A DNA stretch of 64,000 nt from DASUPK01 sp963774305 (GTDB lineage: Bacteria; Actinomycetota; Thermoleophilia; Solirubrobacterales; 70-9), in assembly GCA_963774305.1 (NCBI GenBank), contig CAVZEM010000007.1:263021-327020 (forward strand), read 5' to 3'. Under the pieces are notes generated by a model. That model was given only the letters and a program-made list of their open reading frames with translations, had not been told where the DNA came from and ran no database searches. A program made the position numbers and the translations under genes. Shown piece by piece: positions 36,236 to 44,706 of this stretch; positions within the stretch are counted from its first letter, which is position 1; the number at the start of each line of letters is the position of its first letter.

Positions 36236-36865
36236 TCAGGGAGCCACCGGCTCGAGCTCGAGGCCGGTCAGCTGCACCAGCCGGGCGATCGTCTCCCCGG
36301 CGCCGCGGTGGCGGATCGCAGTCATCCCGACCGCCTCGGCTCCCTCGCAGTTCTCCGTGAGATCGTCCACGAACAGGCACTTCGCCGGCTCGACCTGGAG
36401 TCGCTCCGCGGCGAGGAGGTAGATCTCCGGCTGCGGCTTGTGGAGCCCGACCTCTGCTGAGATCACGACGGCGTCGAAGAGCTCGACGAGCAGCCTGCGG
36501 TCGTAGTGGGCGATGCTCCAGGAGTTGGAGACGAGGCCCGTGAGCAGGTCGCTCGCCCGGATCTGGCGGACCGCCTCCACCATCGGTTCCAGCGGCTTCA
36601 TCCCGGCGAACATGCTGTCGATCAGCCCGTCTGGGTTCTTGAGCCCGAGGCGCTTTCCGAAGGTCGTCTCGAAGGCGGCTTCGCTGAGCTCGCCGGTCTC
36701 GAGTCCGCGCAGATCCTTGAGGGCCTCGGGATCCGTGCGAAAGAGATTCTTGATCGCATCTGGGTCGAGTCCCTCGGTCCGGCAGAAGGAGGAGAAGCTG
36801 TCCCAGACCGGGGTGGTCAGCACCCCACCGAAATCGAAAAGGACCGCCGCATATGCTCCCGCCAT
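36236..36865 (-). CDS. HAD-superfamily hydrolase (ACAD10 N-domain-like)
   Basis: 209 residues. HAD motif I FDFGGVLTTPV has the nucleophile Asp but Gly at the usual acid position, as in the IA-v3/soluble epoxide hydrolase N-domain group; motif II SNSW and motif IV FVDDLTEN follow. The ATG (36863-36865) shares CATG with the ATG of the divergent phosphotransferase gene. A TAGCCT hexamer 8 nt upstream suits a leaderless start. With its neighbours it mirrors the domains of human ACAD10 (HAD, phosphotransferase, acyl-CoA dehydrogenase). Confidence 0.82.
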   Translation of the reverse strand: MAGAYAAVLFDFGGVLTTPVWDSFSSFCRTEGLDPDAIKNLFRTDPEALKDLRGLETGELSEAAFETTFGKRLGLKNPDGLIDSMFAGMKPLEPMVEAVRQIRASDLLTGLVSNSWSIAHYDRRLLVELFDAVVISAEVGLHKPQPEIYLLAAERLQVEPAKCLFVDDLTENCEGAEAVGMTAIRHRGAGETIARLVQLTGLELEPVAP

Positions 36866-37907
36866 GGCGGAGCAGGCTACAGAGGCCCCCGAGGGCATCA
36901 ATCGAGAGGGCGTCGAGGGCTGGTTCGAGGCCAATGTCCCAGACGTCGAGCTCCCCCTGGGCTTCGACCGGATTTCGGGCGGGCGCTCCAACATGACCTT
37001 CGGCGTCCGGGATGCGGCGGGGCACGCCTGGGCGCTGCGCCGCCCGCCGCTCGGCCAGCGCCTGGGCTCGGCTCACGACATGGGCCGCGAGCACAGGGTG
37101 ATCGCCGCCCTTCAGGACACGCCCGTGCCGGTGCCGCCGGTGATCGGGATGTGCGAGGACGAGTCGGTGAACGAGGCGCCCTTCTACGTCATGGGCTTCG
37201 TCGACGGGCCGATCCTCCGCTCGGCCGAGGAGGCCAAGCAGTTCGAAGACGATGAGCGCCGCGCGATCGGCGAACGGGTCGTGGACACGCTGGTTGCGAT
37301 CCACGAGGTCGACCCCGATGCGGTCGGCCTTGGGGACCTGGGTCGCAAGGAGGCCTACGTCGAGCGGCAGCTCAAGCGCTGGCAGGGCCAATGGGAGAAG
37401 TCCAAGACCCGCGAGCTGCCGGCGATCGACGCGGTTCACGAGCGCCTCTCGGCGCGCGTTCCCGAACAGGGGCCGGCGACCATCGTCCACGGCGACTACC
37501 GGCTGGACAACATGATCCTCTCGCCCTCGGGCGAGGTGGCGGCCGTCGTCGACTGGGAGCTCTGCACGCTCGGCGACCCGTTGGCCGACGTCGGCATGCT
37601 GCTCGTCTACTGGTCGGAGGAGGGCGACGACTTCATGCCGCTCTTCGCCCCCGCGACCATCGCGCCGGGGTTCCCGAAGCGCGACGACGTCCGCGAGCGC
37701 TACGCGGAGAAGTCGGGGCGGGATCTCGGCCAGATCGACTTCTTCATCGCCCTCGGCTACTGGAAGCTGGCGATCATCCTCGAGGGCGTCTACGCCCGTT
37801 ACGCCTCGGGCCAGTACGGCGAGACTGACGAGGGCTTCCAGGAGTTCGCGAAGGTGGTGGAGCGCCTGGCGGCCGCGGCGGACGAAGCCGCGAACCGCCT
37901 GCCGTAG
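36864..37907 (+). CDS. APH-type phosphotransferase (ACAD10/11- and LvaA-like)
   Basis: 347 residues with a kinase-like fold: IVHGDYRLDNMILSPSGEV (catalytic HGD) and VVDWELCTLGDPLADVG (metal-binding D) near residues 210-245. The long DPLADVG form is typical of the ACAD10/ACAD11 kinase domain and of LvaA, which phosphorylate 4-hydroxyacyl-CoA so that the oxygen can be removed. ATG 36864 is 6 nt behind TATGCT. Divergent to the HAD gene and about 650 bp from an acyl-CoA dehydrogenase. Confidence 0.85.
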   Translation: MAEQATEAPEGINREGVEGWFEANVPDVELPLGFDRISGGRSNMTFGVRDAAGHAWALRRPPLGQRLGSAHDMGREHRVIAALQDTPVPVPPVIGMCEDESVNEAPFYVMGFVDGPILRSAEEAKQFEDDERRAIGERVVDTLVAIHEVDPDAVGLGDLGRKEAYVERQLKRWQGQWEKSKTRELPAIDAVHERLSARVPEQGPATIVHGDYRLDNMILSPSGEVAAVVDWELCTLGDPLADVGMLLVYWSEEGDDFMPLFAPATIAPGFPKRDDVRERYAEKSGRDLGQIDFFIALGYWKLAIILEGVYARYASGQYGETDEGFQEFAKVVERLAAAADEAANRLP

Positions 37908-37991
37908 CTGGCCACAGTCCCGGGGCCATTCTGTTGCGCACTGGGCACCCCCTGCTCGCAATGGGGCGGTGTCCAACCACAGGATGCGGGG

Positions 37992-38561
37992 ATGGCCGAC
38001 GACGCCGTCCGCGATGGGGGTGTGGGCGAAGGTGATAGCGATGGCTATCAATCCGATAGCCATTCGGATAGCGATCGCGATAGCGAGTCCGATAGCGAGT
38101 CCGATAGCGATTCCGATAGCGATCGCTATCGCTTCCAAGACCCCACCCTCGACGAAGACCTGGCCCCCCTGATCGACACCTGGAAGAGGATGAAGGAGGG
38201 CTGGTGGAATCAGGCGGGATACGAGACCTACTGGGACTACGTCCAAGAGACCGAGAAGAAATGGGCGCGAATGGGTTTCTCGAGCATCTACAGGAAGCGG
38301 AAGAAGCGCCCGAAGGCACAAGAGCTGCCGGATGCCTCGCCCTCGGATGTGGACTTGGACGCCCTCGGCGCCGACGCTACGCGACCCCGCACCTCACGCG
38401 ACCGGCAGGTGAACGTACGGCTCACGCAGCTTGGCTTTGACGCGCTGGCCGAAGCCGCCCGGGTCTACGGGCTGCGACCGACCACGCTGGCGCGCCTTCT
38501 GATCCATCGCGGTGCCCTCGCCGTTCTCGAGGACCAGAAGTCGAGGCCCGGTCGCGGCTAG
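37992..38561 (+). CDS. Ser-Asp-repeat protein with ribbon-helix-helix-like C-terminus
   Basis: 189 residues. Residues 15-47 are a Ser/Asp repeat encoded by a DNA minisatellite. The middle is Trp/Lys-rich (WKRMKEGWWNQAGYETYWDY). The C-terminal 45 residues (RQVNVRLTQLGFDALAEAAR, then LRPTTLARLLIHRGALAV) look like a ribbon-helix-helix DNA-binding domain. So it may be a small transcription factor with a disordered acidic arm. Its end overlaps the convergent acyl-CoA dehydrogenase gene by 4 nt. Confidence 0.65.
   Translation: MADDAVRDGGVGEGDSDGYQSDSHSDSDRDSESDSESDSDSDSDRYRFQDPTLDEDLAPLIDTWKRMKEGWWNQAGYETYWDYVQETEKKWARMGFSSIYRKRKKRPKAQELPDASPSDVDLDALGADATRPRTSRDRQVNVRLTQLGFDALAEAARVYGLRPTTLARLLIHRGALAVLEDQKSRPGRG
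38033..38132. repeat. Minisatellite of GATAGC units
   Basis: Eight or so GATAGC hexamers, most spaced every 12 bp (unit GATAGCGAGTCC and variants), with two inverted GCTATC copies at the ends. It is in frame with the protein at 37992-38561 and encodes its Ser-Asp tract. Length could vary by slippage without breaking the frame because the unit is a multiple of three. Confidence 0.85.
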
Positions 38562-39817
38562 GTCGTCGCCTTGGCCGGCTCGGCCTTGGCTGCGCCGTCC
38601 CCCGCCTCCGCTCGCCTTGCCGCGCGGTTGAGCTCCCGGCGGGCGATGACCATCTTGTGGACCTCGTCGGGCCCGTCAGCCACGCGCAGCATGCGGCTGA
38701 AGCGCCACATGCCCGCGAGCGGAGTGTCATCCGACAGGCCGAGCGATCCGTGGACCTGGATGGCCCGGTCGAGTACGTCCATGACGACGTTGGCGGCGAC
38801 CACCTTGATCATCGAGATCGCCTGCCGGGCGCGACGCTTGCCCTCGGTGTCCATCTGCCAGGCGGCGTAGAGGGTCAGCAGGCGGGCCTGGTCGACCTCC
38901 ATCCGCGACTTTGCGATGAAGTCCTGGACGAACTGCTTGTCGGCAAGCGGTCCACCGAAGGACTCGCGGGAGTTGGCGCGCTCGCACATCATCTCAATGG
39001 CTCGCTCGGCGGTGCCGATCGCGCGCATGCAGTGGTGGATCCGGCCAGGGCCGAGTCGGTCCTGGGCGATCACGAAGCCCGCCCCGCGCTCGCCGAGCAG
39101 GTTGGACTCCGGCACGCGGCAGTCCGTGTAGCGAACCTCGCAGTGGCCGGGGCCTCCGTCGTGGCCCATCACCGAGACGTTGCGGATCAGGTCGAATCCG
39201 GGGTTGTCGATGGGGACGATGATCATGCTCGCCCGTGTGTAAGGGGCGGCGTCGGGATCGGTGACCACCATCGCGATCGCGAACTCGGCGCCGTTGGCAC
39301 CCGAGCTGAACCACTTGTGCCCGTTGATCACCCACTCGCCGTCCTGGAGCTCGGCGCGGGTCTGCAACGTGGTCGGGTCCGAACCGGAGACCTCGGGCTC
39401 GGTCATCGAGAAGCAGCTGCGGATCTCGCCGTCGAGCAGCGGCTGCAGGAGATGCTCCTTCTGCTCGGGCGTGCCGTGGTCGGCGAGGATCTCCATGTTG
39501 CCGGTGTCGGGCGCGGAGCAGTTGAAGGCCATCGGCGCGATCATCGGGCTGCGGCCCATCTGCTCGCAGAGGATCCCGTACTCCCAGTTGGTCAGGCCGG
39601 CGCCGAACTCGTCGCCCGGGAGGAAGAGGTTCCAGAGCCCCTGTTCCTTGGCCCGGGCGCGTATCTCGACCACGATCTGCGGGTACGGGACGCCGGGCTT
39701 GACCTCGTCGTCGATCGCCTGAATGGCCTCGGCCTCGACCGGATAGACGTGCTCCTCCATGAAGGCAGCGATCCGCTCCTGGAGGGACTCGACCTCGGGC
39801 GAGGGCTTGAAGTCCAT
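38558..39817 (-). CDS. Acyl-CoA dehydrogenase (ACAD10/11 type)
   Basis: 419 residues from ATG 39815-39817, 7 nt behind TAGGGT. FAD-contact blocks CFSMTEPEVSGSDPTTLQ and INGHKWFSSGANGAEF, then the C-terminal bundle with ANSRESFGGPLADKQFVQ and IQVHGSLGLSDDTPLAGMWR. The MTEPEVSGSDP and HKWFSSGA forms are those of ACAD10/ACAD11-like dehydrogenases. Near the HAD and phosphotransferase genes, it may finish their pathway. Upstream genes on the same strand could also read into it. Confidence 0.9.
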   Translation of the reverse strand: MDFKPSPEVESLQERIAAFMEEHVYPVEAEAIQAIDDEVKPGVPYPQIVVEIRARAKEQGLWNLFLPGDEFGAGLTNWEYGILCEQMGRSPMIAPMAFNCSAPDTGNMEILADHGTPEQKEHLLQPLLDGEIRSCFSMTEPEVSGSDPTTLQTRAELQDGEWVINGHKWFSSGANGAEFAIAMVVTDPDAAPYTRASMIIVPIDNPGFDLIRNVSVMGHDGGPGHCEVRYTDCRVPESNLLGERGAGFVIAQDRLGPGRIHHCMRAIGTAERAIEMMCERANSRESFGGPLADKQFVQDFIAKSRMEVDQARLLTLYAAWQMDTEGKRRARQAISMIKVVAANVVMDVLDRAIQVHGSLGLSDDTPLAGMWRFSRMLRVADGPDEVHKMVIARRELNRAARRAEAGDGAAKAEPAKATT

Positions 39818-39827
39818 TATCTGGACC

Positions 39828-40598
39828 CTACGACATCCCGCGGTACCGGGCGAAGAGCTCGCCCTTCGATTCGAGCAGCCAGGCGAGTTCGACCAAGTCG
39901 ACATCGGGCAGGGCACCCTCGAGGACGCGTGGGCCCTCGCCGCCGGCGATCTTCGGGGCGATCGTCAGAAAGAGCTCGTCGGCCAGACCGCCCTCGCGGA
40001 GCCGGCCGTGCAGGGTGGGTCCGCCCTCGCAGAGGACAGACTTGATGCCGCGCTCCCTGAGCAGCCATTCGAGCGCCCGGTCGAGCTCGACCCCGTCCGG
40101 ATGGCGGACGACGGTCACCGGGGTGGCGGTCTCAGGCGGCTCCTGGTCCGAGGCCGTGAAGATCACCACCCTGCCGCCGCCGTCGGTGAAGAGGCCGGCG
40201 TCCCAGGGCAGCTCCAGGCGGTTGGAGACGAGCACGGCGAGCGGGTCATGCGTGAGGAGCGTGCGCTCGCGATAGGCGCGCAAGGCGGGGTCCGAGACGA
40301 TGCGGCCGTAGCGCTCGGCCCGCATCGTGCCGGCGCCGATCATCACCGCGTCTACGCGGGTGCGCAGGCGCTGCAGCATCTCGGTGTCCGTTTCGCTGCC
40401 GATCGACCCGGACTTGCCGGAGATCGCGGCGCGGCCGTCCAGCGTCGTGGCGAAGTTGAGGATCAGATAGGGGCGGTCGGGATGGGCGAGCTGCTTGAGG
40501 TCGAGGCCGTGCAGCTGCTCGGCGACCGTCGTCTCATCCACGTCGGGCAGGAGCCGTCGCACCGTATGCGTCTCTCCGGGGATACGGGAGCCGTTCAC
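39828..40598 (-). CDS. RibD C-terminal-like (DHFR-fold) reductase
   Basis: 256 residues. RibD_C domain from residue 40: YLILNFATTLDGRAAISG, RTRVDAVMIGAGTMRAERYG and VLCEGGPTLHGRLREGGL. No N-terminal deaminase domain, so it is a stand-alone NADPH reductase for a pyrimidine or similar compound, not a complete RibD. Overlaps the RpiB-like gene by 4 nt, in one operon with it and the sulfotransferase. Confidence 0.83.
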   Translation of the reverse strand: MNGSRIPGETHTVRRLLPDVDETTVAEQLHGLDLKQLAHPDRPYLILNFATTLDGRAAISGKSGSIGSETDTEMLQRLRTRVDAVMIGAGTMRAERYGRIVSDPALRAYRERTLLTHDPLAVLVSNRLELPWDAGLFTDGGGRVVIFTASDQEPPETATPVTVVRHPDGVELDRALEWLLRERGIKSVLCEGGPTLHGRLREGGLADELFLTIAPKIAGGEGPRVLEGALPDVDLVELAWLLESKGELFARYRGMS

Positions 40599-41038
40599 CT
40601 GCCCTCGATCTCGGTCAGGTGCTCGACATTGGCCGCATCATCGGCCTCAGAGCTGGCCTCACCGCCGAACCACGCATCGAGGATCTCGCCGAGTTCGGCC
40701 TCGGAGGTGGTGCGCAGGCTGAGCGCCAGCGCGTTGGCGTCGTTCCACCTCCGCGCCCCCTCGGCCGTCTGGGCGTCGACGCAGAGGGCGGCGCGCACGC
40801 CGTTCACCTTGTTCGCGGCGATCGAAGCGCCGGTTCCGGTCCAGCAGCAGACGATGGCCTGGTCGGCGCGGCCCTCGGCGACGTCGCGGGCCGCGGCCTC
40901 GCTGGCCCAGGCCCAGTCGTCGCGCTCCTCGTCGGAGAGAGCCCCGTGAGCGATCGGCTCGTGGCCCCGCTTGCGGAGCTCCTCGACGACCGTCTCGGCG
41001 ACGCCCACTCGTTCGTCGGCGGCGACGGCGATCTTCAT
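40595..41038 (-). CDS. RpiB/LacAB-family sugar-phosphate isomerase
   Basis: 147 residues. Opening MKIAVAADERVGVAETVV and core VCCWTGTGASIAANKVNGVR with the Cys and the anion-binding GTG loop, then RWNDANALALSLR as in RpiB. Probably interconverts ribulose 5-phosphate and ribose 5-phosphate or a related pair. The RibD-type gene follows with 4-nt overlap; ribulose 5-phosphate is a precursor of riboflavin, a link that is suggestive only. Confidence 0.82.
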   Translation of the reverse strand: MKIAVAADERVGVAETVVEELRKRGHEPIAHGALSDEERDDWAWASEAAARDVAEGRADQAIVCCWTGTGASIAANKVNGVRAALCVDAQTAEGARRWNDANALALSLRTTSEAELGEILDAWFGGEASSEADDAANVEHLTEIEGR

Positions 41039-41045
41039 GAGGGGA

Positions 41046-42011
41046 TTAGTACTGCTTCCAGCCGGCGAATTCGCGGCCGGCGAACTCCTGCAGGGCGGCG
41101 ACGTCCTCTGAGAACTGCGGGCGGAGCGTCTCCATGATCGACTCGGGGATCTCCGGCTTCGGGGCCGCGGGAGCCTCGGGGTCGTGGACGATCTTCTCGA
41201 CCATCCAGCGCATGCGCTCGGGGAGCCGGTCGAAGTTCCGGTCGAAGGAGCGGAAGCCGGGAAGCTTGATCAGCTTCTCCATGAACTGGTACTTGTCGGT
41301 CTCCTTGGCCGAGGATTTCTCCCACTCGCGCCTGAACTGCTCGGAGTGGAAGTTCTCGTCGACCCCGGCGAACCGGAAGGCCTTGCGCATCGTTCCCTCT
41401 CGGTCCGTCTGCAGCTCCTCCTGCGTGATGATCTCGATCTGGGAGCGGTCGAAGCGCTCGAGGTACGGCTGCAGCTGCATCCAGTAGCGGGAGCGGGTCA
41501 CGTAGGTCTGGTCGCTGCGGGCCAGCGCCTCCTCCATCGGCCGACTCTCGTAGCCGGCGCCGACCGCGTGGCACCAGTGGCTGAGAATCCGGGAGATCGG
41601 GTCGCGCACCATGTAGAGCAGCTTGGCGTCCGGGATGTGATCGGCGATCCGCTGCGGGACGCCCTCGAAGTAGGGGAGGTTCGTGTAGTGCGGGGAGGAC
41701 TCGCCGCGCACCGCGAAGCGCTTGTCGAAGCGCCCGCGGTACCAGTCGAGGCCCAGGTCCCAGTTGAGCTCCTCCACGAAGAAATTGAGCTCCTTGGGCT
41801 TCGACATGTCGATCTCGGGATGAAGCCCCAGGTAGTGGTGGATGCTCGTGGTGCCGCACTTGAGCCCGCCGATGATGATCAGGTTCGGCAGGGCGGCGAG
41901 GCGGCGACGGCGTCTGGGCACGCGACCGCCCCGCTTGCGGTCGGCGGCATAGCGCTCTCGCGCCCGCAGGCACATCGCCTCGTCGGCGGGATCGTGCGTG
42001 GGGGGAGGCAT
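41046..42011 (-). CDS. PAPS-dependent sulfotransferase
   Basis: About 321 residues. The 5'-phosphosulfate loop LIIIGGLKCGTTSIHHYL and the 3'-phosphate motif RDPISRILSHW identify a Sulfotransfer_1 enzyme, which moves sulfate from PAPS to a hydroxyl or amine. The acceptor is not predictable. Start is uncertain: ATGs at 42011, 42035 and 42047 are all in frame. It leads a minus-strand operon with the RpiB-like gene 7 nt downstream. Confidence 0.83.
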   Translation of the reverse strand: MPPPTHDPADEAMCLRARERYAADRKRGGRVPRRRRRLAALPNLIIIGGLKCGTTSIHHYLGLHPEIDMSKPKELNFFVEELNWDLGLDWYRGRFDKRFAVRGESSPHYTNLPYFEGVPQRIADHIPDAKLLYMVRDPISRILSHWCHAVGAGYESRPMEEALARSDQTYVTRSRYWMQLQPYLERFDRSQIEIITQEELQTDREGTMRKAFRFAGVDENFHSEQFRREWEKSSAKETDKYQFMEKLIKLPGFRSFDRNFDRLPERMRWMVEKIVHDPEAPAAPKPEIPESIMETLRPQFSEDVAALQEFAGREFAGWKQY

Positions 42012-42063
42012 GGCCGGAGATAGGACGGCAGCCATGAGGGCGGGCATGTTAGCGTCGGCCGCC

Positions 42064-42972
42064 GTGGACGTCTTTCGCACCCCCGACGAGCGTTTCGACG
42101 GCCTGCCCGGTTACGACTTCGAGCCCCATTACGCGGAGATCGACGGCCTGCGGATGCACTACGTCGACGAGACCCCTCCTGAATCGGGTCGCGCTGACGC
42201 GCGCCCTCCCAGAACCATCGTCTGCTTCCACGGGGAGCCGACCTGGGCCTTTCTGTACCGCAAGATGCTGGGCCCGCTGGTCGAGGGCGGTAACCGGGTG
42301 ATCAGTCCCGACCTGGCGGGGTTCGGGCGCTCGGACAAACCCACCGATCGCGGCTGGTACACCTACGATGGCCACGTCGAGCTGATCACCAAGCTTCTCG
42401 ACGGGCTCGACCTCTCGGACGCAATCGCCGTCGTCCAGGACTGGGGCGGGCCGATCGGCCTGCGCTGGGCCGTGGAGAACGCCGACCGGGTCGGCGGCCT
42501 GGTGATCCTCAACACGGGGATCTTCACCGGGCGGGTCTCGAAGGGCTTCATGGCCTGGAGGGACTTCGCCGAGAAGAACCCCGACCTGCCCGTTGGCTTT
42601 GTGATCCAGGGCGGGACCACCACGGAGCTGCCGGATGACGTGGTCGCCGCCTACGAGGCACCATTCCCGAGCGTCGAGTCCAAGGCCGGAGCGGCGCAGT
42701 TCCCGCTGCTCGTGCCGATCGAGGAGGGCGCAGCGGGTGCGAAGGAGATGGGGGAGGTCGCGGACGCACTCACTCGCTGGGACAAGCCGGCTCTGCTGGC
42801 GTTCTCCGACACCGATCCCGTCTTCCCCTTCCCGCGGGCGGGAGAGCGCTTCATCGAATGGATTCCGACCGTCTCGGACCAGGTGAAGATCGACGGAGCC
42901 GCGCACTTCCTGCAGGAGGATCGCGGTGAGCAGATCGCCGGGGAGATGCTGCGCTTCCTGGATTCGGCGTGA
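42064..42972 (+). CDS. Haloalkane-dehalogenase-like alpha/beta hydrolase
   Basis: 302 residues. Oxyanion motif HGEPTW (56-61), nucleophile elbow VVQDWGGPIG with D126 rather than Ser, then the acid D in FSDTDPVFP and His in GAAHFLQED. Asp nucleophile followed by Trp is the haloalkane dehalogenase signature. Natural substrate unknown. GTG start 8 nt behind TAGCGT. It overlaps the next gene by 4 nt. Confidence 0.87.
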   Translation: MDVFRTPDERFDGLPGYDFEPHYAEIDGLRMHYVDETPPESGRADARPPRTIVCFHGEPTWAFLYRKMLGPLVEGGNRVISPDLAGFGRSDKPTDRGWYTYDGHVELITKLLDGLDLSDAIAVVQDWGGPIGLRWAVENADRVGGLVILNTGIFTGRVSKGFMAWRDFAEKNPDLPVGFVIQGGTTTELPDDVVAAYEAPFPSVESKAGAAQFPLLVPIEEGAAGAKEMGEVADALTRWDKPALLAFSDTDPVFPFPRAGERFIEWIPTVSDQVKIDGAAHFLQEDRGEQIAGEMLRFLDSA

Positions 42973-43856
42973 CCGAGCGGCGCGCGGCGCCGGAGCAGAC
43001 AAACGCGGAGGTCGCCCGGCTGCCGTGGCGCGGACGGGAGGATGAGCGCCCGCTCCTGCCCGTGCCGCCGGCACCTATGCCGCTGTTGAACGGCCGGCGT
43101 TTTCGCAAGCGCTGGCGCTGGGTCGGTGCCTTCGCCGACAACCTGATGGCGTTCGCCGCGATCGTCGGCGTCGGCCCGACGTCGGTGACCTTCTGGGGTG
43201 TCTGGGACCGCGAGCGGAAACGGCTCTGGGAGCAGACCCGCCGAGGATTGCCGGGCCGCCGTCGCGAGGTGGAGATGCGGGGCCGCTCCGTGGGCGTGCG
43301 GGCGGGGAACATCGAGTTCGATCTCGAGTTCGCCGAGGGCAACCCGATCGAGTGCATGTGCCCGAACGGCGAGGGCGGGTACACGTGGACGAGGAAGGCC
43401 GCGGGAATGCCGGTGAGCGGGGAGGTCCGTATTGGTCGGAGAACGAACAGGCTCGAGGGACTCGGCGTCGAGGACGACTCGGCGGGATACCACCCGCGCT
43501 ACACATCGTGGAAGTGGTCGGCGGGAGTGGGGACGGGTCGCGACGGCCGCTCCTTCGCCTGGAACCTGGTCAGCGGAATCAATGACCCACCGAGCTCCAG
43601 CGAGCGGACGATCTGGGTGGCGGGACAGCCCACCGAGCCGGCCCCCGTCCAGTTCCAGGGGCTCGACACGATCCTCTTCGCGGACGAGTCCCGGCTCAAC
43701 TTCAACGCAGAGACTCAGCGCTCACATCACGAAGGGATTCCGCTCTTCGCCCGCTCGGACTACGAGGCGCCGCTCGGCACCTTCAGCGGCATGCTCAACG
43801 GGCTCCCGGTCGAGTCGGCCCTTGGCGTGATGGAGGCGCACGATGCCGTCTGGTAG
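42969..43856 (+). CDS. DUF2804-like protein
   Basis: 295 residues, no signal peptide. Beta-rich with Trp-containing turns (VGAFADNLMAFAAIVGVGPT, YTSWKWSAGVGTG, FAWNLVSGINDPP). Matches by pattern the DUF2804 family of unknown function. Sits between the dehalogenase-like gene (4-nt overlap) and the BrkB-like gene (14-nt overlap), so four genes here (42064-45689) form one tightly packed operon. Confidence 0.65.
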   Translation: MTERRAAPEQTNAEVARLPWRGREDERPLLPVPPAPMPLLNGRRFRKRWRWVGAFADNLMAFAAIVGVGPTSVTFWGVWDRERKRLWEQTRRGLPGRRREVEMRGRSVGVRAGNIEFDLEFAEGNPIECMCPNGEGGYTWTRKAAGMPVSGEVRIGRRTNRLEGLGVEDDSAGYHPRYTSWKWSAGVGTGRDGRSFAWNLVSGINDPPSSSERTIWVAGQPTEPAPVQFQGLDTILFADESRLNFNAETQRSHHEGIPLFARSDYEAPLGTFSGMLNGLPVESALGVMEAHDAVW

Positions 43857-44706
43857 GCATGAGTGGATCGCCATGGCGAAGGCGATCTACAGCCGCTTCG
43901 GGGAGGTGCAGGTCACCGACCGGGCGGCGGCCCTGACGTACTACTCGATCCTCTCGCTGTTCCCGGGCCTGCTCGTCGTCGTCTCGCTGCTCGCCCTCCT
44001 CGGCCAGTACCCGGAGACCTACGAGAGCATCGTCAACACCCTGCGCGACGCGGCGCCCGGGACCGCGGTCGACACGATCAACAGCGCTCTCCGTGACGCG
44101 CTCTCCAATCGCAGCAACGCCGGGTTGCTGCTGGTGGTGGGGATCGTGCTCTCGCTCTACTCGGCCTCGGGGGCGATGGGCGCGGCGATGCGCTCGCTGG
44201 AGGCGATCAACCGGGCGAAGAAGGGCCGCGATTTCCTGCCGAACCTGGGCGTTCGGCTGGGGCTGACCGTGCTGGTCATGCTCCTTGTGCTCGTCGCCTT
44301 CGTCTCCGTGGTGGTCGCAGGCCCGCTCTTCGGCGCAATCGCGGACGCCGCCGGGTTCCCGAGCTTCGTCAAGGGCCTGGTCGGCTATCTGCGCTGGCCG
44401 ATCGGCGCGGCCGCGCTGCTCGCAGCGTTCGCCATCGTCTACGCGCTCGGCCCGCGCCGCACGCCGCGGCGCGGGGATCGCTCCCTGCGCTCGGTGCTGC
44501 CCGGGGCGGCCGTCGGCGTCGCACTCTGGTTTGCCGTTTCCCTTCTCTTCACGCTCTACGTCTCCCATTTCGGCTCTTATGACAAGACCTATGGCACCCT
44601 CGGCGCGATGATCTCGCTGCTGATCTGGCTCTGGCTCGGAAACCTGGCGTTCCTTCTGGGCGCTCTCTTCAACGCCGAGGGCTACCGGGCCGTGGACCAA
44701 GGGTGA
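43843..44706 (+). CDS. YihY/BrkB-family membrane protein
   Basis: 287 residues, six membrane helices. The opening DRAAALTYYSILSLFPGLLVVVSL is the YihY/BrkB signature, with a late helix pair around LFTLYVSHFGSYDKTYGTLGAM. Function of the family is unsettled (transport or envelope integrity). The start at 43843 is inside the previous gene; ATG 43873 is an alternative. Confidence 0.88.
   Translation: MPSGRHEWIAMAKAIYSRFGEVQVTDRAAALTYYSILSLFPGLLVVVSLLALLGQYPETYESIVNTLRDAAPGTAVDTINSALRDALSNRSNAGLLLVVGIVLSLYSASGAMGAAMRSLEAINRAKKGRDFLPNLGVRLGLTVLVMLLVLVAFVSVVVAGPLFGAIADAAGFPSFVKGLVGYLRWPIGAAALLAAFAIVYALGPRRTPRRGDRSLRSVLPGAAVGVALWFAVSLLFTLYVSHFGSYDKTYGTLGAMISLLIWLWLGNLAFLLGALFNAEGYRAVDQG

Noticed and set aside
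38033..38132. Repeat array considered as CRISPR
   Set aside because: Units are 12 bp without unique spacers, in frame with a protein; no cas genes nearby.
35790..38321. 843-codon minus-strand open frame
   Set aside because: Covers real genes on both strands; its in-frame Ile-Ala repeats are only the antisense of the GATAGC minisatellite.
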